A stretch of 64,000 nt of DNA from an uncultured Synechococcus sp. (GTDB taxonomy: Bacteria > Cyanobacteriota > Cyanobacteriia > Phormidesmidales > Phormidesmidaceae): the NCBI GenBank assembly GCA_937911865.1, contig CALDSK010000145.1:1-64000 (forward strand), in the 5' to 3' direction. The translations under genes were made by a program, and so were the position numbers. Below the pieces are notes generated by a model. It searched no databases. It was not told where the DNA came from and was given only the letters and a program-made list of their open reading frames with translations. Positions 28,548-39,625 of the stretch are shown piece by piece (within the stretch, counting starts at the first letter, position 1; the number at the start of each line of letters is the position of its first letter).

Positions 28548-29543
28548 ACAGGTCTAAATCGACCTTTGTCTTAGGTGGATTGGAGTGTCAGTTGGAGCTA
28601 ATCAGTTGGATCTAGTTGGATCTAATGGATCTAAAGGTTTGGGCTTTAAAGGTTTAGATAGCGGAGAAATATCTTCTATAAAGAGGCAGTATGTTCAGGT
28701 CTCGTCACCAGTTTTGCTGCCTTAGCTGTTTCAAAAGCGTCTACAGCGTCCACTTTAAAGTGTCTGTTTCACAGATTGCTCGGAAACAAAACAGAATAGA
28801 ACCTGCGTTACTGCCCTAACAAAGGTAGCGTTCTTTTTGGCAATGTGAACGCTTTTTTCAAGTATGCTTAACGCTTTAATCTTTTTTGAAGAATTATTCT
28901 TCCTGGTAGTCCACAAGAAAGACAGATGAGATTCGTTACAACAATTGAAAGAACGCTCACATATAGGGATTAATTACTGAGAATCTTAGTGACAATAGAA
29001 TACATTGATCGCTGAATTTCTACGCAGAACTTAAGACGAATAGATATCGTGATGCGTAGGCTGAACCGCCCAAACAGCGAGTATCTAGCGACTGACTGTA
29101 TCTTTTGGCGACGGTAGAAGTTAGCTCGATTCGATGTCCTTAGATAAAGAAAAGAGATCGCTCAACAAGCCGTTAGAACATTAAGCAAGATTAAGCTTTA
29201 AACACACTTTGAGCGCAATCCTAAAATAAAAAGTCTACCATCGAAGAATATTGTGAATGACGCGCTATATTTTCTTGCGTAGGCTTGCTTCGACCGCATG
29301 TATCAAGAAAAGTAAAGATGTAAACAACGCTCAATAATTCTCTCTAGAAGCCGGCTTTTAATACTCTCTTTAGAAGCACTTGCCTGATGAGATTATCGCT
29401 GTAACTTAACAAAAACCAAAGAATGTACATGCCGATGTTGCCTCAAACTTTCAGAGGTTGCATATTTTCTTTTGACACGGCCTCTACTAGCGTCTCTTTG
29501 GTAGCGTTTTTCCTCCACTCATTACCTACCGTCTAAATCTCTT
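28548..29543. other. Long divergent intergenic region ctaC / ctaA
   Basis: Nearly 1 kb with no credible ORF on either strand. Repeats near ctaC: GTTGGATCTA twice and TAAAGGTTT twice (about 28595-28660). A perfect 15-bp palindrome GAAGAATTATTCTTC lies at 28888-28902. A repeated CTCT(C/T)TAGAAG occurs near 29340-29370. The region must contain both promoters; its size leaves room for long leaders or a small RNA. Confidence 0.6.
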
Positions 29544-30551
29544 ATGGCCAATTCCAGCTTTCCAAATTCTGTTTTACCCCTTAAAACAGCAGGGCAAAGC
29601 GATTCAGCCAAGCCAGCTTTTAGCCCAGCGCCAGAGCCTGCGGCCCAGGTCTTTATTCGACGCTGGGTGTGGAAGATGGCTTTTGCCACTCTGGCACTGA
29701 TGGCGGTCGGCAGTGCCACCAGAGTCATGAATGCTGGACTCGCTTGTCCTGATTGGCCTTTGTGCTACGGCCAGCTGGTACCTACTGCGCAAATGAACTT
29801 GCAGGTATTTTTGGAGTGGTTTCACCGGATGGATGCCTCTCTGATTGGCATGATGGCTATTGGCCTGGTGGCCCTAAGCGTGTGGCACCGCAAGGTATTG
29901 CCTAGCTGGATGCCTTGGGCCGCAACAGTTTCTCTGTTCTTAATCGTGATACAGGGAATTTTGGGTGGGCTGACTGTTATTCAGCTGCTGCGGTTTGATA
30001 TTGTGACGGCGCACTTAGGGACGGCGCTGTTGTTCTTTTGTACTTTGCTGGCGATCGCACTTTCCCTTCTGCCCTATCAGCCCACAGGCAACACAGGCAA
30101 CCTTCCTTGGATTGGTCTAACAGCCACGGTGCTGGTGTATTTACAAAGCATCATCGGCGGCTTAGTCGCATCTAGATGGGCTGCTCACCAGTGCTTCGGA
30201 CTGTCTGATCTTTGCAATGTGATGAACACCCATATCGGTGGCGTGGTACCGCCTACAGTCGCTGTTGCACTTTTGGTCTTTAGCGTGTGGCGTACCCCCG
30301 CACTTAACAAGCATCTGCGAGTGCTGGCAAATAGCGCGGGTTTGCTTGTGCTCTTGCAAATTGCCTTGGGCGTTGCGACGTTAAAACTTCGGCTTCAAGT
30401 AGAGCCATTGACGGTATGCCACCAAACCATCGGCGCTGCGCTGTTGGGATGCCTATTAAGCTTTACGGTACTGGCGCTAAGAGACTCCCGGGCACAGTTG
30501 AAACAGTTGAATCAGGTAACTCAAGATATTTCTATGGCTGCTCACTCATAG
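29544..30551 (+). CDS. ctaA: Heme A synthase (COX15/CtaA)
   Basis: 335 residues, eight hydrophobic segments after a 38-residue polar N-terminus. It oxidises the C8 methyl of heme O to give heme A. Conserved histidines are in LEWFHRMDASL (loop), VTAHLGTALLF, NTHIGGVVP and TVCHQTIGAAL; the cysteine pair in AGLACPDWPLCYG is present. Upstream of ctaB, 110 bases apart, forming the heme A pathway next to the oxidase genes. Confidence 0.96.
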   Translation: MANSSFPNSVLPLKTAGQSDSAKPAFSPAPEPAAQVFIRRWVWKMAFATLALMAVGSATRVMNAGLACPDWPLCYGQLVPTAQMNLQVFLEWFHRMDASLIGMMAIGLVALSVWHRKVLPSWMPWAATVSLFLIVIQGILGGLTVIQLLRFDIVTAHLGTALLFFCTLLAIALSLLPYQPTGNTGNLPWIGLTATVLVYLQSIIGGLVASRWAAHQCFGLSDLCNVMNTHIGGVVPPTVAVALLVFSVWRTPALNKHLRVLANSAGLLVLLQIALGVATLKLRLQVEPLTVCHQTIGAALLGCLLSFTVLALRDSRAQLKQLNQVTQDISMAAHS

Positions 30552-30661
30552 GTTGAGGCCACCGTAGGTAAGCAGGTTTAAAGCCATAGATTTAGAGCCC
30601 AAGTCCAAGCTATGGACAGGCTGAATCCACGACTCATTTTTTCACCAGAATTTTGGACACT

Positions 30662-31639
30662 ATGCAAACTTCTATTTGGACCTCCAGACAACATGACAGT
30701 GCTTGGGAGGTCGTGCGTAGCTACTGGCAGCTCACAAAGCCTCGGATTATTCCACTGCTGCTGATTGAAACGGCGGCGGGCATGTGGATTGCCGCGCAAG
30801 GGCATGTGAATCCACTGCTGCTAATCGTGACGCTGCTGAGCGGTACGCTAGCCGCTGCATCGGCACAGACTATCAACTGTATTTACGATCGCGACATTGA
30901 TTACGATATGGAGCGGACGCGCAGTCGGCCCATTCCGTCTGGGCGCATCCAGTCTAAGGACGCGCTAATTTTTGCGCTAATTATGGCGGCGATGTCATTC
31001 GCACTACTCGCAGGCTTTGCTAATTTGCTTAGCGCTGGGCTAGCGATGCTGGGCATTGCGGTTTATGTAGGCGTCTACACTGTTTGGCTCAAGCGCTCTT
31101 CACCGCAAAACATTGTGATCGGCGGCGCGGCTGGTGCGATCCCGCCGCTAGTGGGCTGGGCTGCGGTAACTGGAGAGCTAACGCTGGCCGCGTGGGTCTT
31201 CTTTGCGATCGTGTTTGTTTGGACGCCGCCGCACTTTTGGGCGCTGGCGATGCTGATTCAAGATGACTATGCCAAGGTTAATATTCCGATGCTGCCGGTT
31301 GTCGTCGGTAATGAAGCAACTGCTAAGCAGGTTTGGCTATATACCGTTGGCCTAGTGCCATTGACGCTGGTGTTGGTCTATCCGCTGGGGGCTTGCGGTG
31401 TTGTGTATGGATTAGGTGCGATCGCACTGGGCTATATCTTCCTTAAAAAAGCTTGGCAGCTGCGCAACAGCTACGATAATAAGGATCTCGCTAGAGGCAC
31501 TTTCAAGTACTCTATCTTTTACATGATGCTGCTTTGCGCTGTTATGGTGATTGATGCGCTGCCGATTACTCGCATGGGTACGGGGGCGATCGCTCACAGC
31601 CTACAGCACATCTGGCAGGCGATCCCCATCGTCGTATAG
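30662..31639 (+). CDS. ctaB: Protoheme IX farnesyltransferase
   Basis: 325 residues from ATG 30662 (a TTG at 30653 is also in frame). UbiA-family prenyltransferase converting heme B to heme O. Motifs: [19 protein letters not shown] (Asp-rich prenyl diphosphate site) and the second Asp region in [19 protein letters not shown]. About nine hydrophobic segments. Followed 21 bases later by an ABC transporter ATPase, so probably one operon ctaA-ctaB-ABC. Confidence 0.96.
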   Translation: MQTSIWTSRQHDSAWEVVRSYWQLTKPRIIPLLLIETAAGMWIAAQGHVNPLLLIVTLLSGTLAAASAQTINCIYDRDIDYDMERTRSRPIPSGRIQSKDALIFALIMAAMSFALLAGFANLLSAGLAMLGIAVYVGVYTVWLKRSSPQNIVIGGAAGAIPPLVGWAAVTGELTLAAWVFFAIVFVWTPPHFWALAMLIQDDYAKVNIPMLPVVVGNEATAKQVWLYTVGLVPLTLVLVYPLGACGVVYGLGAIALGYIFLKKAWQLRNSYDNKDLARGTFKYSIFYMMLLCAVMVIDALPITRMGTGAIAHSLQHIWQAIPIVV

Positions 31640-31660
31640 CTCTCTACTCCCCTACTTCCC

Positions 31661-32680
31661 ATGCCCCCCGCTGTTTTAGTCGAAAATCTCAAAAAGTCCT
31701 ACGGCGATGTGGAGGCGGTTAAAGACGTTTCTTTCTCCATTGAGCCAGGCGAGATTTTCGGCTTGCTCGGTCCCAATGGCGCGGGGAAAACCACCACGAT
31801 TCGCTGCCTTTGTACCCTCACCACGCCTGACGCTGGTCGGTTAGAACTGAGCGGCATATCCGTCTTAGATGATCCCCGCACGGCTAGGCAGCTATTGGGA
31901 TACATTGCCCAAGAGGTCGCCCTAGACCCAGTGCTTACAGGCCGTGAGCTGCTGGAGTTGCAGGCAGCGATTTATCACATTCCTAAAAGCCAGGGGAAAG
32001 CGCGCATTGACGAAATGCTCGACCTCTTGGAGATTGAGGAGATTGCTGGGAAAAAGACCAAAACATACTCGGGCGGGCAAAAGAAACGATTGGACTTAGC
32101 CGCAGGGTTGCTTCATCAGCCTGCGGTTTTGGTTTTGGATGAGCCCACCGTCGGGCTAGATATTGAGAGTCGCTCGGCCGTGTGGAAGTTTTTGCGGCAG
32201 CTGCAAGAGCAGGGCACTACGATTTTGCTCACCAGTCACTATTTGGAAGAGGTGGATGCGTTGGCTGGGCGCGTGGCGATTATCGACAGAGGAAAGGTGA
32301 TCTCGACGGGGACGCCTGCTGCTTTAAAGGCTGAAGTGGGGGGCGATCGCATTACCCTACGCATTCGCGAGTTCACCGCAGACGATGAAGCCGAAACGGC
32401 CCGCCAGCTGCTTTCTGACTTGCCCACCGTTCAAGACGTCATCATCAATAGCGCCCAAGGCAATTCCCTTAACCTGGTTGTAGACAAAGGCGGAGAAGCG
32501 CTCCCGGCAGTTCAAAGTGCACTTAAAACTGCCGGGCTACCGACTTTTGGCATCGCTCAATCGCAGCCAAGCCTAGACGACGTATATTTGGCCGCAACCG
32601 GACGCACGCTAATGGATGCTGAAATGGCCGCAGTCGGCACCCGCGACCTTAAAAAAGAGCGCAAGCAGAGTATGAAATAG
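31661..32680 (+). CDS. ABC exporter ATP-binding protein (DrrA-like)
   Basis: 339 residues. Walker A GPNGAGKTT at 37-45, signature YSGGQKKRLDLAAGL, Walker B VLVLDEPTVGLD, and switch histidine in LLTSHYLEEVD. The C-terminal 90 residues match the extension of daunorubicin-type ATPases (DUF4162). It lies 21 bases after ctaB; the downstream permease gives a two-component ABC-2 exporter. The position next to ctaAB is common in cyanobacteria and suggests a link to heme A or oxidase assembly, but the substrate is unknown. Confidence 0.94.
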   Translation: MPPAVLVENLKKSYGDVEAVKDVSFSIEPGEIFGLLGPNGAGKTTTIRCLCTLTTPDAGRLELSGISVLDDPRTARQLLGYIAQEVALDPVLTGRELLELQAAIYHIPKSQGKARIDEMLDLLEIEEIAGKKTKTYSGGQKKRLDLAAGLLHQPAVLVLDEPTVGLDIESRSAVWKFLRQLQEQGTTILLTSHYLEEVDALAGRVAIIDRGKVISTGTPAALKAEVGGDRITLRIREFTADDEAETARQLLSDLPTVQDVIINSAQGNSLNLVVDKGGEALPAVQSALKTAGLPTFGIAQSQPSLDDVYLAATGRTLMDAEMAAVGTRDLKKERKQSMK

Positions 32681-32822
32681 GGCCCGACCTTTCAGGCTAC
32701 TCACCGACAAGCTTAAATTTTGCCTAAGTCATCTCTTGGCGCTACCAATGGTCAACAAAGCGGAGCAGCATCTGCGCTAGCCTATTGATAGATGTTGCCG
32801 AAGATGTTGCTGAGCTTATCAG

Positions 32823-33698
32823 ATGAGCCAATCTATTACCCCACCTTCAACCACTACGAGCCGTCAGGTTGCTGAACTAGCCTCACCTGGCACCCAAGAA
32901 TTTATCCAGGAAACAGCGGCCTTAACCCGTCGCCTGTTTATCCAGCTACAGCGACGCCCGACGACTTTGGTCGCGGGCGTTATTCAGCCTTTAATGTGGC
33001 TCATTCTATTCGGCGCACTCTTTCAAAACGTGCCCAGCGGCCTCTTCGGCGAAAGCCAAAACTACGGCCAGTTTCTAGGCTCAGGCATTATTGTTTTCAC
33101 CGCCTTTGCCGGTGCGCTCAACGCCGGACTGCCCGTGATGTTTGACCGAGAGTTTGGCTTTCTAAATCGGCTGCTGGTCGCCCCCCTGGCTTCCAGGTTC
33201 TCTATCGTCGTTGCGTCAGCTCTCTTTATTGCCAGCATGAGTCTGGTACAAACGACGGCCATTGTTATTCTCAGCGCCTTTTTAGGTGCGGGGCTTCCGG
33301 GGCCTAGTAGCCTTTTGCTGATGACAGGCATCGTGCTCACGCTGGTTCTAGGCGTTACCGCACTCAGCCTTGGCCTTGCCTTTGCCCTACCTGGTCACAT
33401 TGAGCTACTCGCGGTTATTTTCATCACGAATCTACCGCTGCTGTTTGCAAGCACCGCGCTGGTTCCCCTCTCTTTTATGCCTCCCTGGCTACAGGTCGTT
33501 GCTAGCCTTAATCCACTCAGCTATGCCATTGAGCCCATTCGCTACATCTACCTTCATCCAAACTGGAGCTTTGGTAGCACCGTCATGGCGGCGCCCTTCG
33601 GGAATATCAGTCTGGGCTTGGCGGTGGGTCTTCTCGTAGCCTTTAGTGGCTTGGCACTGGCGACTATCCGCCCGTTGATTAGTCGGCGTATTAGTTAG
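32823..33698 (+). CDS. ABC-2 type permease (DrrB-like)
   Basis: 291 residues, six hydrophobic segments. Family motifs: LIQLQRRPTTLVAGVIQPLMWLILFGALF split over residues 38-66, and FASTALVPLSFMPPWLQVVASLNPLSYAIEPIRY near 215-245. Forms the membrane part of the exporter with the ATPase 142 bases upstream. Confidence 0.93.
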   Translation: MSQSITPPSTTTSRQVAELASPGTQEFIQETAALTRRLFIQLQRRPTTLVAGVIQPLMWLILFGALFQNVPSGLFGESQNYGQFLGSGIIVFTAFAGALNAGLPVMFDREFGFLNRLLVAPLASRFSIVVASALFIASMSLVQTTAIVILSAFLGAGLPGPSSLLLMTGIVLTLVLGVTALSLGLAFALPGHIELLAVIFITNLPLLFASTALVPLSFMPPWLQVVASLNPLSYAIEPIRYIYLHPNWSFGSTVMAAPFGNISLGLAVGLLVAFSGLALATIRPLISRRIS

Positions 33699-33832
33699 GC
33701 GCACCTATGCTGCACCGCTGAGTACGAAACCGACTGATAGATCGGCACAGCTCATGCAAGCACCTATCATTCAGTTGATACAATAAGAAAAATTAACCCA
33801 AGCAAATTAATCGTCTGGAGACTACAAGGCAA

Positions 33833-34186
33833 ATGAGTAAACTAGCTTTACGCCTGATGGGAATTGGCCTAGTGCTGGGCATGGGTATTGGCGTGGCACC
33901 TGCTTTTGCTCAAGATTCTGGGATTGCGAACACGGCTGAAGACTTTGGTAACGCTGACGCTGGAGACGGATTTGGCGGCTCTGACGTCGATATTTGGGAT
34001 ATGTTTCACAGAGCAGGCAGTCTGTCACAGGGTGGCATGGTTGATGATGGTTTCCGTCGTAGCCAAAGCCGCCGAATCAACAGCCAAGCAGAGTCTTTGC
34101 GTGAGCGTCAGCGAGCCATCTTGGAGCAAAGAGCAACTTCGAGCGTTGTAGAAGACAGTGCAGAAGAGACGACTATCGCTGAGTAG
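33833..34186 (+). CDS. Small exported protein of unknown function
   Basis: 117 residues. Clear Sec signal peptide (LRLMGIGLVLGMGIGVAPAFA, split at residue 5-26, cleavage after AFA-Q). The mature part is acidic and Gly/Asp rich (DFGNADAGDGFGGSDVDIWDMFHRAG), then Arg/Gln-rich and helical (RRINSQAESLRERQRAILEQR split). I do not recognise the family. A strong terminator follows, so it is monocistronic. Confidence 0.75.
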   Translation: MSKLALRLMGIGLVLGMGIGVAPAFAQDSGIANTAEDFGNADAGDGFGGSDVDIWDMFHRAGSLSQGGMVDDGFRRSQSRRINSQAESLRERQRAILEQRATSSVVEDSAEETTIAE

Positions 34187-34289
34187 CTTGTAACTTAGCC
34201 CGTGGCTTAGCAAACTCTGTCAGGACGTCAGAAGCAATTGCGCTCCTCTCACGCGAGCCTCGCAATAGGTACTCGCCGCAATAGATATG

Positions 34290-34325
34290 AAAGGCCTTCA
34301 ACAGCATGCTGTTGAAGGCCTTTTT
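34290..34325 (+). terminator. Strong rho-independent terminator
   Basis: Perfect 15-bp stem AAAGGCCTTCAACAG (34290-34304), loop CATG (the palindrome can extend through it), CTGTTGAAGGCCTTT, then T5. Ends the small exported-protein transcript. Confidence 0.92.
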
Positions 34326-34432
34326 AATTGCTTTTAGATATCTCTACCTCACGATTGGTCATCCACACCGTACGAAAGCTCGAATCACTGTTACCATGAC
34401 CATTGATTAACCCTCCGAAATCGCTACCTGCA

Positions 34433-37400
34433 ATGACTGCAACGACGCCCTCTCAAACGCCAGCTTTAGCCAGCCAGTACGACCCCACCATCACTGAGAC
34501 AAAATGGCAAGACTATTGGGAGAACAAGGAAGTCTTTAAGGCTGACCCAAGCAAGGGCGGTGAGCCATTTTGCGTGATGATTCCGCCGCCGAATGTAACC
34601 GGTAGCCTACACATGGGTCACGCGTTTGAAGAAACGCTGATTGATACGGTGGTGCGCTATCAGCGAATGACGGGCAAAAATACGCTGTGGCTGCCCGGTA
34701 CAGACCATGCCAGTATTGCGGTGCAAACAAAAGTTTTAGAAAAGCTAGCAGCAGAGGGGAAAACTCGCGAAGAGGTCGGGCGCGAGAAGTTTTTGGAGCG
34801 CGCCTGGGAATGGAAAACTGAGTCTGGCGGTGCCATTGTTAATCAGCTGCGTAAGCTAGGCGTTTCTGTGGACTGGAGCCGTGAGCGCTTCACAATGGAC
34901 GAGGGCCTATCGACAGCGGTACTCACTGCCTTTAATCAGCTGTACGAAGAAGGGCTGATTTATCGCGGCAGTTACATGGTGAACTGGTGCCCGGCCAGTC
35001 AGTCGGCGGTGTCGGACCTTGAGGTAGAAAATAAGGAAGTTGATGGCCACCTGTGGTATTTCCGCTATCCGCTGGCGAACCGAGAGGGTGAGCTAATTGT
35101 GGCAACTACGCGCCCGGAGACGATGCTGGGTGATACGGCAGTCGCGGTCAATCCGAATGACGATCGCTATAAGCATTTGATTGGCGAGAAGGTCTGGCTG
35201 CCGATTGCGAATCGTGAGATTCCGATTATTGGCGATGAGTTTGTAGATGCGGCGTTTGGGACGGGCTGTGTAAAGGTGACGCCTGCCCACGATCCGAATG
35301 ACTTTGAGATGGGTAAGCGGCACGATTTGCCAGTCATTAACATCCTAAATAAGGACGGCACGCTGAATGAAAATGCGGGCGAAGAGTTTGTTGGCATTGA
35401 TCGCTTTCAGGCCCGTGAGTGGGTAATTGAAAAGCTGAAGGCGGAAGGCCGGATGGAACAGATTGAGGACTATCGGCATTCGGTGCCCTATAGCGATCGC
35501 GGTAAAGTCCCGGTAGAACCGCTAATCTCTACCCAGTGGTTTGTCAAGATTCGACCGATGGCTGATAAGGCGCTAGCAGCGCTTGATAATCAAAATGAGC
35601 CGCAGTTTGTCCCCGATCGCTGGACGAAGGTTTATCGTGACTGGCTCGCTAAGCTGAATGACTGGTGCATTTCGCGTCAGCTGTGGTGGGGGCACCAGAT
35701 TCCGGCCTGGTATGTGGTCAGCCAAAGCAACGACGAAATTACGGACAATACGCCTTTTGTTGTCGCAAAGAGTGAGGCTGAAGCCTGGGAAAAGGCTAAA
35801 GAAAAATACGGTGATGATATTCAGCTGCGCCAGGACCCGGATGTGCTCGACACCTGGTTCTCTTCTGGCCTGTGGCCGATGTCTACCCTGGGCTGGCCGA
35901 ATACAGAAGCGCCTGACTATAAGTTCTATTACCCGACGCAAACCCTGGTGACCGGGTTTGACATTATCTTTTTCTGGGTGGCGCGGATGACCTTGATGGC
36001 AGGTCATTTCACGGGTAAGATGCCGTTCGACACGGTCTATATTCACGGCCTGGTGAGAGATGAGAATAACCAAAAGATGTCGAAGTCAAAGGGCAATGGC
36101 ATCGATCCGCTGGTTTTGATCAATAAGTACGGGACGGATGCGCTGCGCTACACCCTAATTAGAGAAGTAGCAGGCGCAGGGCAAGATGTTCGGTTGGACT
36201 ACGATCGCACGAAAGATGAGTCGATGGCGGTGGAGGCGTCGCGCAACTTTACCAACAAGCTGTGGAATGCGTCGCGCTTTGTGATGATGAATTTGGGTGG
36301 GCAAACGCCTGCCGAGCTAGGAGAGCCGGGGAGTAGCGGTGATCTGGCGCTGGCGGACCAGTGGATTTTGTCGCGCTATAACCAAACGATCCGGCGATCG
36401 CGCGATTACCTAGACAAGTACGGTATGGGTGAAGCGGCCAAAGAGCTGTACGAATTTACCCGGGGTGATTTTTGCGACTGGTACATTGAGCTGGTGAAGC
36501 CTCGGTTGTATGGCGAGGGTGAAGCGAAGCAAACGGCGCTGCAAACGTTGGGCTATGTGCTGGAGGGGATTCTTAAACTGTTGCATCCGCTGATGCCGCA
36601 CATCACCGAAGAGATTTGGCATACGCTGACGGGCATTGGAGAAGAAGATTGTTTGGCGTTGCAGCGCTATCCGGAGGCGGAGACTGCGCGGATTAATGTT
36701 GAGCTAGAGCAGCAGTTTGATCTGTTGATTGATGTGATTCGCACTATTCGTAATCTGCGGGCGGAGGCGGGTGTGAAGCCTTCGGCGAAGATTGAGGCGA
36801 TTTTGAAAACAGATAGTGCGAGTGAGCTGGCTGTGTTGAATGCGACTCGATCTTATATTGAGGCGATGGCGCGGTTGGAAACGCTGATGGTTTTGAGTAC
36901 TGATTTGGCACCGGCTGAGGCTGAGGTGGCGAAAACGCTATCGGTGGCAGAGGCGACGGATATTGTTGAAACGGTGCCGCCTGGAACGGTGTTATCTTCA
37001 GGTGCGGCGGCTTCGGATGCGAGGCTTGCGGCTAAGTACGAAATCTCAGAGGAAGATGAGGTTTGGGAGAAGGCGTATAAGGCTGTTTTGCAGTTTTTGG
37101 AGCAGCCGACGCGTTATTTTGATGGGTTTTTTAGCAGCTATCAGAAGCCTGCGCTGTCGCTAGCGATTATTTTGGGCACGGCGATGACCTATAAGGTGCT
37201 TGATTCGATGCTGGATGCGATTGATGATGTTGGGCTGCGGTGGTTGTTTCAGCTGGTTGGGCTGTTCTATACGGCGCGGTTTGTTGCGAAAAAGGGCTTT
37301 AAGGCGGAGAATCGCGATCGCGTCTTTGCAGAGTTGAAGTCCGTCTGGCGTGAAATGGTGGGTGATGCGGGGTCTGCTGTTGAGGCGCGGCCTGCAGCGC

Positions 37401-37810
37401 AGGCGATTAGCAAGCCTGCTGAGGTGTATGAATCGAAGCCACCGGCTGTTGAGGTTCCAGATATGACGCCTATGCCGTCGGGGGTTACTGCTCAGGAGAT
37501 TATTAGGGCTGACTCTGATCGACCGTTGAATCGTGGTGGTGACGATGAGCGGAAGATGTTTGCGGGGGTTACAGGTACGGTGCAGGTGTTGATTCCGCTG
37601 ACGGGGGTGGTTGATGTGGATGCACTACGCTCGAAGTTGGAGAAGGATTTGGGTAAGGCGGAAGGGGAGATGAAGTCTTTGAATGGCCGGTTGGGTAATC
37701 AGGGGTTTGTGAGTAAGGCGCCTGCGGAGGTGATTCAGGGGGCGAGGGATGCGCTGGCGGAGGCTGAGAAGCAGGCGACTTTGATTCGTGAGCGGTTGGC
37801 GATGTTGTAG
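34433..37810 (+). CDS. valS: Valyl-tRNA synthetase with CAAD membrane insert
   Basis: 1125 residues from ATG 34433; an in-frame TTG at 34403 would add ten residues. Class I synthetase: HMGH at 60-63 (HIGH) and KMSKS at 548-552. The editing domain is near 200-340 and the anticodon-binding domain near 640-790. Between that and the C-terminal coiled coil (about 1015-1125) sits an extra domain at about 868-980 ([19 protein letters not shown], two hydrophobic helices [18 protein letters not shown] and [17 protein letters not shown]). This is the CAAD domain, which anchors some cyanobacterial synthetases in thylakoid membranes. Codon third positions shift to G/T in the last third of the gene. Confidence 0.96.
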   Translation: MTATTPSQTPALASQYDPTITETKWQDYWENKEVFKADPSKGGEPFCVMIPPPNVTGSLHMGHAFEETLIDTVVRYQRMTGKNTLWLPGTDHASIAVQTKVLEKLAAEGKTREEVGREKFLERAWEWKTESGGAIVNQLRKLGVSVDWSRERFTMDEGLSTAVLTAFNQLYEEGLIYRGSYMVNWCPASQSAVSDLEVENKEVDGHLWYFRYPLANREGELIVATTRPETMLGDTAVAVNPNDDRYKHLIGEKVWLPIANREIPIIGDEFVDAAFGTGCVKVTPAHDPNDFEMGKRHDLPVINILNKDGTLNENAGEEFVGIDRFQAREWVIEKLKAEGRMEQIEDYRHSVPYSDRGKVPVEPLISTQWFVKIRPMADKALAALDNQNEPQFVPDRWTKVYRDWLAKLNDWCISRQLWWGHQIPAWYVVSQSNDEITDNTPFVVAKSEAEAWEKAKEKYGDDIQLRQDPDVLDTWFSSGLWPMSTLGWPNTEAPDYKFYYPTQTLVTGFDIIFFWVARMTLMAGHFTGKMPFDTVYIHGLVRDENNQKMSKSKGNGIDPLVLINKYGTDALRYTLIREVAGAGQDVRLDYDRTKDESMAVEASRNFTNKLWNASRFVMMNLGGQTPAELGEPGSSGDLALADQWILSRYNQTIRRSRDYLDKYGMGEAAKELYEFTRGDFCDWYIELVKPRLYGEGEAKQTALQTLGYVLEGILKLLHPLMPHITEEIWHTLTGIGEEDCLALQRYPEAETARINVELEQQFDLLIDVIRTIRNLRAEAGVKPSAKIEAILKTDSASELAVLNATRSYIEAMARLETLMVLSTDLAPAEAEVAKTLSVAEATDIVETVPPGTVLSSGAAASDARLAAKYEISEEDEVWEKAYKAVLQFLEQPTRYFDGFFSSYQKPALSLAIILGTAMTYKVLDSMLDAIDDVGLRWLFQLVGLFYTARFVAKKGFKAENRDRVFAELKSVWREMVGDAGSAVEARPAAQAISKPAEVYESKPPAVEVPDMTPMPSGVTAQEIIRADSDRPLNRGGDDERKMFAGVTGTVQVLIPLTGVVDVDALRSKLEKDLGKAEGEMKSLNGRLGNQGFVSKAPAEVIQGARDALAEAEKQATLIRERLAML

Positions 37811-37840
37811 GGTTTACGTTGTTTTTGTTTTGTTGTGAGG

Positions 37841-37866
37841 GGGCGCAAGTGTTTGCGCCCTTTCTT
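37841..37866 (+). terminator. valS terminator
   Basis: GGGCGCAA (37841-37848), loop GTGT, TTGCGCCC (37853-37860), then TTTCTTTT. Confidence 0.85.
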
Positions 37867-37874
37867 TTGGTTTG

Positions 37875-37957
37875 AATGTGGGTGAGAAACAAGAAGAAAG
37901 AAACAAGAAGAAAGAAATAAGAAGCAAGAGGCAAGGCGGCAAGAATGGGGATTTCCT
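37875..37957. repeat. Purine-rich short repeats and interspersed repeat copy A
   Basis: GAAACAAGAAGAAAG is repeated (about 37886-37915), followed by GCAAGAGGCAAGGCGGCAAG (37924-37943) and GGGGATTTCC. The reverse complement of 37924-37957 matches 46630-46665 almost exactly, see copy B. Confidence 0.7.
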
Positions 37958-37987
37958 CGGTGTGGTGAGGTTGTTTGGAGGGGGATT

Positions 37988-39364
37988 GTGATTTTGATGG
38001 GTGAGTATTTTTTTCGTTTTTTGCGGATGGTGACGGCTTATAAGGCGAAGCTGTTGTGTTCGGGTATTTTTGTGAGTGGACGGGATGCGGAAGAGCTGCT
38101 GAACAGCGATTTGGCGGTGGATGGGCTGTGGCCTTTACGATTTTTGAGGGCGGTTGTTGATGTGGATCAACGGACGGTTCGGGTTTCGTTTTTGGGTGGG
38201 TTTGAGAGTGTGGCGGTGTATCGGGCTGGGTTGGGGAGTACGCTGGTGGTGGAGTCTACGGTGGAGAGGTTGAAACAACAGTCTCTATGTTTTCAGAAAG
38301 CGTTTGTGCAAGAGAAGGCGAGAGAGTCTTTTTGTGAACAAGGGTTGTCTGTTGCTGATGAGGTGCCTTGTTATGTAGATGGGGTGCGGTTGCAGCGGGC
38401 TGTGGATGATGCTTTTGTGGAGACGAATCGGAGAAGGTTGAAGAGAACTCGCGCTGTTGTTGTTATTCACAAGGGTGAGATTGTTGCAGAGCGCTATGCG
38501 GCTGGGTTTTCGGCGCAGATGCCGCTGCTGGGTTGGTCGATGGCTAAGAGTGTGGTAAGTGCGCTGGTAGGTATTTTGGTAAAGCAGGGGAAGCTTGCTT
38601 TGGATTCGAAGGATTTGCTGGCTGAGTGGAGAGAGCAGCCGGACGATCCGCGGAGGGCGATTACGGTAGATCACTTGCTCCGGATGAGTAGCGGGCTGGT
38701 GTTTTCTGAAGACTATTCGAGTCCGCTTTCGGATGTGACGACGATGTTGTTTCAGCGGGGAGATGGGGCGGCATATGCGGCGCAGTTGCCTTTGCAGCAT
38801 GAGCTGGGAAGTGCGTTTTGCTATGCGGGCGGGACGACGGTGTTGCTGTGTCGGATTATTCGAGAGGCGGTAGGTAAGGCTCTAGTAGACTATTGGGATT
38901 TTGCTCAGCGAGAGCTATTTGAGCGATTAGGGATGATGAGTGCGGTGTTGGAACCGGATGCGGCAGGGACGTTTGTGGGGTCGTCGTTTATGTATGCAAC
39001 GGCGCGCGATTGGGGGAAGTTGGGTTTGTTGTATTTGCAAGATGGCTGCTGGGAGGTGAATGGAAAGTGGGAGAGAATTTTGCCGGTGGGATGGGTGCGG
39101 TATTCTACGGCGGCGAGTGAGACGGCGGATTTCTATGGAGCGCATTTTTGGCGAGGGGTGCCGAATTCTTTTACAGCGAAAGAGCGAGACGATTCGCGCT
39201 GGCCGCAGGGAGCATATTTAGCAGCGGGGTACCAGGGGCAGTTTATGACGGTGGTGCCACAGCATGATCTGGTGGTGGTGCGGATGGGGCTTTCTCAGCG
39301 GCAGCATAGCTGGGACCAGGTAGGATTTATTGCCAGTGTTAGGCGGTGTTTTTCCAACACGTAA
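37988..39364 (+). CDS. Beta-lactamase-family serine hydrolase (NylB-like)
   Basis: 458 residues from GTG 37988; GGAGGGGG sits just before it (ATG at 37997 is the alternative). Catalytic SxxK is S184-K187 (WSMAKSVV), followed by VDHLLRMSSGLVFSEDY, a hallmark of PF00144 class C-like hydrolases and 6-aminohexanoate-dimer hydrolase relatives, and FCYAGGTTVLL for the third motif region. The first 100 residues are an extra N-terminal domain (TAYKAKLLCSGIFVSGRDAEELL) often found with this subgroup. No signal peptide. Substrate unknown. Coding strand is strongly G/T rich. Confidence 0.9.
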   Translation: MILMGEYFFRFLRMVTAYKAKLLCSGIFVSGRDAEELLNSDLAVDGLWPLRFLRAVVDVDQRTVRVSFLGGFESVAVYRAGLGSTLVVESTVERLKQQSLCFQKAFVQEKARESFCEQGLSVADEVPCYVDGVRLQRAVDDAFVETNRRRLKRTRAVVVIHKGEIVAERYAAGFSAQMPLLGWSMAKSVVSALVGILVKQGKLALDSKDLLAEWREQPDDPRRAITVDHLLRMSSGLVFSEDYSSPLSDVTTMLFQRGDGAAYAAQLPLQHELGSAFCYAGGTTVLLCRIIREAVGKALVDYWDFAQRELFERLGMMSAVLEPDAAGTFVGSSFMYATARDWGKLGLLYLQDGCWEVNGKWERILPVGWVRYSTAASETADFYGAHFWRGVPNSFTAKERDDSRWPQGAYLAAGYQGQFMTVVPQHDLVVVRMGLSQRQHSWDQVGFIASVRRCFSNT

Positions 39365-39625
39365 CTAACACGTAAATGGACACATGGCTATCTTTCACAG
39401 TAGCGTTTTGTTTTCTTTAACAAACCGAGCACAGCGGTAACCACCCATTCAGTAAAGGCAGTACAGGCTAATAAGCCAATGATTCATAGCCGCTTTATCT
39501 ATATCCAATATTGTTGACTTGCGATCGCAGAAGGTTCGGAAATCTCCCTGATGGGTTTGTAGCCTTTACCGGGCTAACATCAACGCTCGAACACCATCCT
39601 CAAAAAAATTAGAGACTCTATCACC
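39365..39625. other. Intergenic region before the 40-residue peptide gene
   Basis: About 260 bases with one GCGATCGC-like site (TTGCGATCGCAG near 39522). Nothing else identified; must hold the promoter of the small gene. Confidence 0.4.

Noticed and set aside
37569..37934. Minus-strand Pro/Ser-rich ORF opposite the valS 3' end
   Set aside because: Shadow of G/T-rich valS coding sequence and its terminator.
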